The notes under the pieces were generated by a model. That model did not search any database, was not told the origin of the DNA, and worked only from the letters and a program-made list of their open reading frames with translations. From positions 92,527,261 to 92,591,260 of the forward strand of contig NC_081829.1 in NCBI RefSeq assembly GCF_030867095.1: 64,000 nt of DNA. The letters run 5' to 3'. Every line of letters starts with the position of its first letter. Position 1 is the first letter of the stretch. This DNA is from Alligator mississippiensis. Its lineage: Eukaryota > Chordata > Crocodylia > Alligatoridae. The position numbers and the translations under genes are program-made. Of this stretch, positions 24,501 to 33,500 are shown in pieces.

Positions 24501-27500
24501 CCAGTGCTCTTTCCTGCCCAGGCAGGGGGTTGGACTTGATGATCTATCAAGGTCCCTTCCGACCCTACAAACTATGAAACTATGAAACCAGGATTATTTC
24601 ATTTTGGAGAAGAGAAGACAGGGGGTATTTGACTACAATCTTCAAATACACAAAGCCATCAGGCTTGGAACTGGGAGATCTGGTCAGTGTGTATCTGGCA
24701 ATTTCCCTTCACCTCTCTGCTACTCATCTGTAAAATGGGTACAATTCACAACATTCTTCAGAGCCTGTAAGGAGTTGCAGTACTATTACTTTGCTGAAGG
24801 GTTCGGATGTAAGCAGCTACTTATTAAGTCTAATCATTGTTTTCCATCTTGTTTAACAAAAGTACATACAGTACTAGCTTATAAATTGGGGAACTTGGTT
24901 GACAGAAAAAAATGGCAAGCAATTTCAGCAGCTCACACAACTGGCAAATAACTGAGAGACAACCTTTAACAATACAGGAACATAAAAATATTTCAAGTAA
25001 ATGTTTTACACTTCTAATTTGCCTACAAAAATCTATCTGCCTGTGATTTACCGAAATTGCTAGTGGCTGTGAAAGATTAATCATTGATAAAATAACCAGA
25101 CCTGGAAGACTTCTAAGCTATATCCTAGAGAAATAGTCTGAAGGAAAGATGAGAAACCTGTCAAAAATTAGGGTAAGAACCTTTTCCCTAAAATAAAACA
25201 AAAAACCCCCCTTTCCTTCAAAAGAGAATAGAAAAAAAGGATGTGTATCCGCATTTGAATAGTTGCATCTGGCATCTATAAACTTAACCTGCATTTCTTA
25301 CTCTAACAAAGGGCTGTCTTACCAAAGTTATTGAACCCAAGGACATTAATTCAGAGAAGAGTACCGTGCCATACAAAACAATCAGATATCCTAAATTAGC
25401 ATGTTTTCTCACATACAACGCCCCATTGCCCAAAATAAGAGATGCACCTTGCTTTTGAAAGGCAAAATGAAGGAAAAAAACGGTTGTGTTTTTTTAATAA
25501 GTAACTCAGTAGGAGCGATGGAGCACACTGCACTCATTGTTCTACTCCTCGAAGAATTACTTTCATTTTCCCATGGCAGAAACTGCTGCTAACATATTAC
25601 ATTGGAACCAGGGATTCTGGTTTTCCCTGATAAATAATTGCAAATTCTCTGATAAAAATCCCCAAATCTGTGATTAAAATGAAAGGGCCCTCACTCCCCA
25701 CCATTGCCCTGCTAGCTCTGCCAGGGCAATGAGGCCAAGGACCCAGGTCTGCAGCCCCACAACTCTGCCAGGGCAATGGGGCCAAGGACCTAGGTCTGCA
25801 GCCCTCTGGCCTTGGCAGGAGGCAGTGGCTGCTGCAGCGGAGCCCGGCTCCCCCCATGCTGCCTGCTGTGGGCTAGGTAGGGGGTGCGCTCCCCCACCGC
25901 CCCTGCTTACCTACGACAGCAGCTGTCTAGGCTGCCCGGGGCCAGGTACATATACATGCACATGATGTCCCCTGCCTGATCACCCTCCTCCCGCTCCCTC
26001 CCAGCCCCGTGCAGGATGCAACTCTGCCAGCCTGCAGAGAGCTCCTTGCAAAACTGCAAAATGCATGGGCTTCTCCAGTAAAATGAGAATCCGCGTTTTC
26101 CTCCAGCAAAGGGGAAAATCTGTGGTTTTCTCTGTTTGTCCATGGGAAATGGAAAACCTGGTTCCCTGATAATAATGCATGCAATTTCCTGCAGCTGTTT
26201 TTTGGAAGAAAGAATGTGAATCCCAATGTGAATGTGAATCGGCATCTGAATAGTTGCATCTGGCAGCTATAAAAGGGGTGTGTGTGTACAACAAAATATG
26301 GTATTTTTTCTATATTACCCTGCTTTCCTTGGCTGAAAAAATACTGCCTGTAAAAGGTGACATACTCATAGCATCGCAGTTCAAAGTCTATATCAACCAC
26401 ACAGGTGAGACACTGTTAGTACCGACTACCTCCCCTGCTGCTCCACCAGCGTGCCTCAACTTTGAAGGCTGCTGCTGGAAGAGGATGGAGGGAAAGAAGG
26501 GGATCAAGAGTAGCTGCCTCAGTCATGCTAACATTTATGCACATATTAAACTTTATTACCCCACTGAGATCAGCAAGGCTACTAATGATGGCAATGCTAA
26601 ACCCACATATAAACATTTACTGCATCAGGGCTGAGGCTGCCAACTAATGCCAATTATGGTGATATTTGTTAAGGATGCATTTGGAACTACACTGAAGCTG
26701 TCAATTCACTGAAAAAGCCTACGTAAAAATCTTTAGAGGGGAAAAGCATCAAGTGCTACTCACTCAGGCTAAAGCTGAACGAGGGAGTTAAGCAATAAGA
26801 AGACCTGTCTTTATTAAGCCGTCCAAACCCTCCTCATAAGTTAAAATGTAAAAACTAAGGCTTAATTTAAAGAAAAAATGTAGCTCTATTGGTCTTCCAG
26901 AAACCGTGAAGAGGGTAAACCCTGTTAATCATTTCCTTAGACTACAACCCAAATCTATTACCATCGACATGAGCTGTAAACATGCAACGTTCAGCCTCAA
27001 AACTTATTTAAAGTTCCAATGCCTGAAAATTGCACCATTTAAGATGAAAAGCTTGTACAGTAGAAGTCACATTTTGTCCAAAAATGAAATGTCGCATTAA
27101 CAATTTACCATATTTATTCAATTCCAAAGTGAGGTCTGTGTCCCCACACCTCCGTTTAACACGGGAAGAAAAAGCTCCTTGTCTTAGATTAGAGTACAAG
27201 GTGGCGGGGGGCAGGCAGATGCTGCGGACCTGACCCTGGCTTGGGGCCAGAGTCACAGCTGCTGTTTGCCCCCCCACCTCGCCTCCCACCCCGTGGTCTC
27301 AGGCCCATATCCCCTTCCACGTCTTTCTCTCCTTCCCCCCAGCCCACTCATCCCCCCTAAAGTCTCTCTTCCCCCCACTGCCCCTTTCCTTCCCCATCCA
27401 CCGCTTATCCTTGCTCTGGTATGGGCAGGCTCAGCCCCCAGAACAAGGGGAAGCAGGGGAAAAGTGACGTTGGGGGGAGGCAGGCACAAGGTAGGGGGAG

Positions 27501-30500
27501 AACAGGTGGCAGGGGGACATCTACCCCCCACCCCTGGAGCTCACTGCCCCCCTCACCACTGCTTTCCCCACTAAAGTGGTGGTGGGGACAAATTTAAAAT
27601 GATTCTCCAATAGTTCGATTCTATACATAGAAATTATAATAAATTTATAAATTTTCCATTTATAGAATCTACCTATTGGGGGCTTGTCTTAAATTTAAGG
27701 TCATTGTGGATTTGGGGAAAATATGGTAGTTTCCTTCTTGCTATGGCAAATACAGCAGCATTGTCAAAGAAATAAAGACAATTCTTAAAAGTTAATGATG
27801 CATCTCTTTTTTAAAAAATCCCTGTATTTTGCAACACATTTGTTAGAGCATATTCGATCACGTCACCTCCTTGGGTACAATGAAAGCTATATCATTTATA
27901 CATAAAGGATGGTCTAATTAACATTTTGTCGTTGTGCTTTATCCAGCTACAGTGCCACCAAATAGTCTACAGAAACAAAATGCAGGTTTTGTTCTAATGG
28001 GATGATTTCTGGCTTTGTAGATACATATAGCAGCTTTGTGCAGGGGACTGGGCACAGATCTGGGGTTTACTTCTACTGCCGACTCACTGCATGACTCCTG
28101 CAAAGTGAGCGCAGATCTCTGGGTCTCAGTTTCTCTGTCTATAAAACAGGGATGATAACACATGTTCATGTCATAAGGTGGCTGTAGACTTTATGGCTTC
28201 TTTCAACAGGGTATAACACACAGTAGGTACGGATTCACATTTACAGAGCGCTTGCTACTCCAGATTAACTCCCCATGTTGACACAGTGCAGTTAAGTGTA
28301 AAATAGCATACTCCACCCTACAAGGAACCAAATCAATGTTAGTACGCGCTGCATGCCCACCTCGGGTGTTAGGGAGGTGTAGCTACTACACTGTAAATTT
28401 ATATCCTGAGCAGACAAGCTCTTAGTGTTTGTCCAAGATTAATTCATGTCAAGTCCTAGGTAAGGCACAGGGTTGCAGTCCCCAGAGTGCGTTCCTTCCC
28501 CAAAGCAGAAATAGATTTTAAATCCAGAGGAATTTATGATCACCTAGTCTGACCTCTTGCATAACAGCCATCAAAAATAAGCCAGTAATTTCTGCATCTA
28601 GCCCATCATTTTTGTTTGAGTTACAGTACATCTTTAATAAGCCATGTAATCTTGATTTAAGACTTCATGTCCTTAGATAAATGAATCATAGAGAAATAGG
28701 GCTGGAAGGGACCTCCAGAGGTCATCTAGTATAACCCTCAATAGTTACAGTGGTTAAGTGCCCTTACTCATTTCCCCCTTATTTCCAGTCTGAATTGGTC
28801 TACCTTCAGCTTCTAATCTACTAAATTTAGTCATGTGTTTTTCAGTTAAATTAAATACCCTCTGCTCTCAATGTAGTCATGTGTAGATCAGGATCAAATT
28901 GGATAAATTCAGGGGACTGAACTTCTCAACTGACCCTTTCCATAAAGCCTGTTCTTCCCATTCTGAATAATTCTTTTTGCTCTTTTCTAAGCCCTTTTCC
29001 AAATGCACACAGCGCCTAATTTAAATTCCAAAACAGGATAAGCACATAATTAAGTAGTTAAAAGTCCCTTGACAATCTTAATTGTAGTTTCACCTCTGAG
29101 ATCCAGAAAAGCAGTAGCAAACATCTTTAAAAATAAAAATGTTTGTGCACCCCCTGCTCCTCCATTGCAGAAATCTATTTTAATCCGTTTTTAAAAACAC
29201 ACTTATTCTCTAAAACAATTGGCTCCAAAACGTGGTACCTCTACTTTTGCTATTTACACACTCTCCTTTTTTATTCCTAAAGCTATTTCTTTCGGATTTG
29301 GGGGTTCCCAGTTCCTGTCATCTTGCTAGTGGATTAGTTCAACCTATTCTAGATGGAGCAGTACCTGAAGATCGCCTAAAAACGAGGCGCTGAACGCAGC
29401 TGCTTAGCAGCATTCCTGCCAGAGAGTGCATTTTGCACTGGTTCTGTGATTTGGATTGACATACCACTTGTTTCTGTATAAATATGAACTCGCCATTTTC
29501 TCAACCTCCTGAAACACTCAATATTTTGGATCTTGGAAATGGCCTGTCTCCCTATATGGTACTGGAGCAGCCGCTAAAGTTAGAGAGAGAGTTTTGCTAA
29601 AAGCTCTTTCCATTCTGGTGTTAGAAAGGAAAAAGGAGAATTGGCAATTGGGAAATTCAAGTGCAACTGCTTTCTCCACTTGGTTCAGTAGAGGCAGAGT
29701 TGCTTGTTGGCATTCAGAACTCACTCTCTATTCTCCAAATAGTTTTGAAAAATAACAGGGATCACAAGGATGCCAAGGTGGGCTAAGAGGAGAAACGTGA
29801 ATGTAGTGGGTAGGGTGCGTGAGAAAGTCTGTTACTAGAAATGGATTTACCCTGATCTTGCAAGCTGTTCTGCAAGGGGGGGGGATTCCTGCCCTGCAGG
29901 AAATCAATGTGGTCTGTGGGATGGAAGGGACAACCCAGCTTTTGGCATATTTTCCATACTCTATGGACCCCTGGATTTGAGAGGAGCAGTTTAGTACATC
30001 TACACAAACAGTCATCTATCTTATTCTCATCCTTCTAGAACCACATAAAGGCTGTCACTCCAGCTCATATGTTATTCAGAGTTAATTTAGTGTCTGCAAT
30101 TTTAGTCACTATATATGGATAAGTATAGGAAGCTGAGTGGGGCTCACTCCGCTACATACTGTACAAACGTTGTCAGACACAGTCTATTATGTCCAAGTAT
30201 TGTGTCCACAATTTGCAATAGTTTTAAAAAAGCAGGCAGCAGTTTCCTATTCTTTTGGGCTCACAGCATGTTGTCTGCTGCAAATCTCTATTCACGTTCT
30301 TACAGGATAACACAGTGGTGTCACATTCATCATTAAATGAATTAACCGTTAACCCTATGTTTACACTCCTGCTATAAACAGAAGCTTAATTTGCTGCACT
30401 GACAGTCGGTTGCGTGCCATTTTCTATCTTTTCTGTGCTATTTGGTATTCATATAGCACTCAAAAGTCACTAAATGCTTTACATGTTAAAAAACACAAGT

Positions 30501-33500
30501 CCCCATCTGGAAGGGTTTTCCACCTTATAGCTCAATTCTGTATATTCGTGTACTTCTCATAGGCATTCTGGAAACAGAGGTCTTGCTGGATTAGTTCTTA
30601 GGCAGCATTACATATATAGATAATTCCTAATTATGCTATATAACACCAACACCAAGCCCCTCTTTTCAACCATCACAGAATGAAAAGGAGCATTCCTACT
30701 TCGGCAGACAACAAAACAAAGCAGAGCAACACAAATACACATTTTCCAGGGCAGATTTCACAATTGCAGTATTCCAGCTGAGCAACAGCTGGTTGGAAGA
30801 ACAAAGCTGAATTCTTTTAGGGTATTCGTTCATGACATTCCCAAAAAGGAAGCAAGACAGAAGAGGGAGAGATACAACCCTTTACAGTACCTTGGCTCAT
30901 CTTCAAGTGGCACTCCACTCTGCATCGGAAAAGAATTGCACCTTGTGTGCAAGAACAAGTGTGATCTTCTTTAGTAATGCTAGGAGCCCACCATGCTCAG
31001 AGCTGTATCGGAGAGACAACCAGGATGCTCTGCGTTCAGGCCCAAAGATTTGCCTGTGTCAGCAGTGGGTCACGCTGGACTTTTCTATGGGGCTATTCAA
31101 ACCTTCCTGGCTGTGGCCTAGCAAGCTGCTGAGGTCATGCAGGCCTGATCCACCTTTGCTGACAGGCAGAAAACACAGACACTCATCACTCTGACTGTAG
31201 CACTGCCCAGTGTAGGAGGGTAGCAAAGTCGTCCTTAAGAGAGTGGAAAACAGCACAACTTTGAATACACACTGCTACCCTCTCTTTTGCCTTTGCCCCT
31301 GCCTCGGTATAACAAAGAACATTTAAAAAAACCCTTAAATTACCATATGCAATTTAAGAAAATCTTGTAGCACTCTTAATTCTCAGTTATTTTTCATGTA
31401 TGCACTCTTAAGTAGTCCTGATTCATTATTGCTTTTGCTTACATTTCTCCACTTCCTTGTTGGCTGCTTATTTAGAAATGCTAAAAATAATAAATGATAC
31501 GTGTAGGACAGCTTAGCTTTCTCTCAATCTCTGAGTTAATTCTGGCTGTCGTGCGGAGACAGATTTTTTATTAGTTACAGTAACTCACCCGATACTTGAC
31601 CTGTTGCTTTGATTACCAAAGATATTAATCTAAGATACCTCAGCATTTACTGTATGTACCACCTGGGGAACTGCCAGAAAGCATGAATGAAATATTGGCT
31701 CAGATTTAAGGAAACTGTTATGCTAAGGGTAAAGTTTCAAGAGAACCGAGCATTTACTGTACATACTATAAGGGAACAACAGGTCCTGGATGAGACGTGA
31801 TGAATTGTCATACTCGCCTCGGGCTGGCTAGAGCCACTCTCTAGTGGTACAGTTCCAGTCTCATGAAAACACTCTAAAAGACTAATTGGACTAATCAGAA
31901 TAGGAAAGATCTGGTGTACTACTTTATAACAAATCCTCCGAAATGTGTATACTGTTGCCCACACAGGAATTGCCATAACCTTTTAAAAATTCAACATTTA
32001 AGTGGCATGAACAATACAGAGTGAGCAATCTTTAAAAATGTGCATGGATCTGAAAGGACGAACAAAAAAATCATCTCTATACCCCACCTGTGAAGCTTCT
32101 TGTTGTGAAAGAGATAAAAGATAATCAAAGGTGGGTGGAAAATAATTCCCAGGAGGATGAAAGAACAACAAAAGAGTAAGATTGACACAAAGGCAATTTC
32201 CCAATCCTCCTGCATCTATGATGCTGGTGTCAAAACTGGTTATTAATCTAAAACATGATTCAAGTCCCAGTGAACAAGAGGGTCTACCAACTTATTCCTT
32301 CCTCTCCGGTACAAGTTACACGACTCCGTTTTCAAGCAAGTGCACTGAACTCCCCCGCCCCCATCACCTCTGCTCACGCACGCTCAAAAAAGCAAAGGAT
32401 TTTGTAATGACATTTTGAGGCAGACCCTCAGCAGAATAATCATATATTAACAAAGGATCTGATTTTTGTTGTGCTGATATATTGAAACAGGCTGTACAGT
32501 TACATTAGATTACTTCATATTTCATTTCAGTCAATGGCCACCAAAACCTGATGCTCTATCACCTAGTGCAAAACCTGAACTATGAAAAAGTTTTATACAT
32601 CTATCTGTATTCCAGTTTGCAAAACTTTCAAAGCTAATTTTATGTAAATGGGAATGTCATAACCATTAACAAAGAGAACAAGACACCCACTGACATTTCT
32701 GACAGAGAAACTTTCAAATTAAATGAAAATGAGACTTCTCAAATTAATTAAAATGCGAAGTGCATGGTGTTATACTTTTATATTTTCGTTCCTTATTAAT
32801 GACAGAAGTATCTATAGATACGGTGTACCTCTGTTACCTGTAATCTGATACCTGATTATGATTTCACAACCTAGGCCAGGTCGAGACTTAGATGGGAAAT
32901 GTTAAAGGAATACCTATCTGCCATGGGAAGTGGTGGTGGAAATTTGACTGCCAGCACTTCCCAAGTCATTTTATAATCAAAGGCCCAGCGCACTAATCAA
33001 GGTACTTTTCTATGCAAAAGGAAGGCTGTTTAACCTACTGTTCTGGTCAAATGTTAACTTAAAGACAGCTATAAACTGACTCCAAAAATTTCCCATTGCT
33101 TTCAGGTAGGCATTGTACCCCTCTTATCTTATGCTACTAAAATACATTTAGGCTTACTGCATCATGTTAAACTGATGCTGTATTCAATCTCAAAGTGGCT
33201 TCACTTCAGCAAAGGAAAAACCCCCACTCTCTATATATCCCTTACCTGGCTCACCAGGGCTTTGTGACACTTCACTCATTTAAGTTTTCTGAACTAAAGG
33301 CATTGAATTAAAAGTACTGACATGTACAGAGTTAGGTTTTCAGCTTCACTTGGTCTTGGCTTGTAAAAGCCCTTGCACATATACTTATTTAAATGCTGTA
33401 TAAAACTTCCAACCGAGAAGTGGAATCCAGAGTATAAGACAGACAGAAGAGGCATAGGGAAAGTGTAAAAGCAATCCATCAGAGGGCAAGAACAGTTTTA

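Noticed and set aside
24604-24951. 115-codon plus-strand open frame
   Set aside because: It follows a CR1 tail, has no splice-compatible ends or recognisable motif, and lies in CASP7 intron DNA.
25927-26400. 157-codon minus-strand open frame
   Set aside because: It spans the edge of the hAT-like element 25609..26168 and adjoining intron; no protein similarity.
27253-27574. Pro/Gly-rich open frames on both strands
   Set aside because: They are produced by a C-rich tract inside an inverted-end element.
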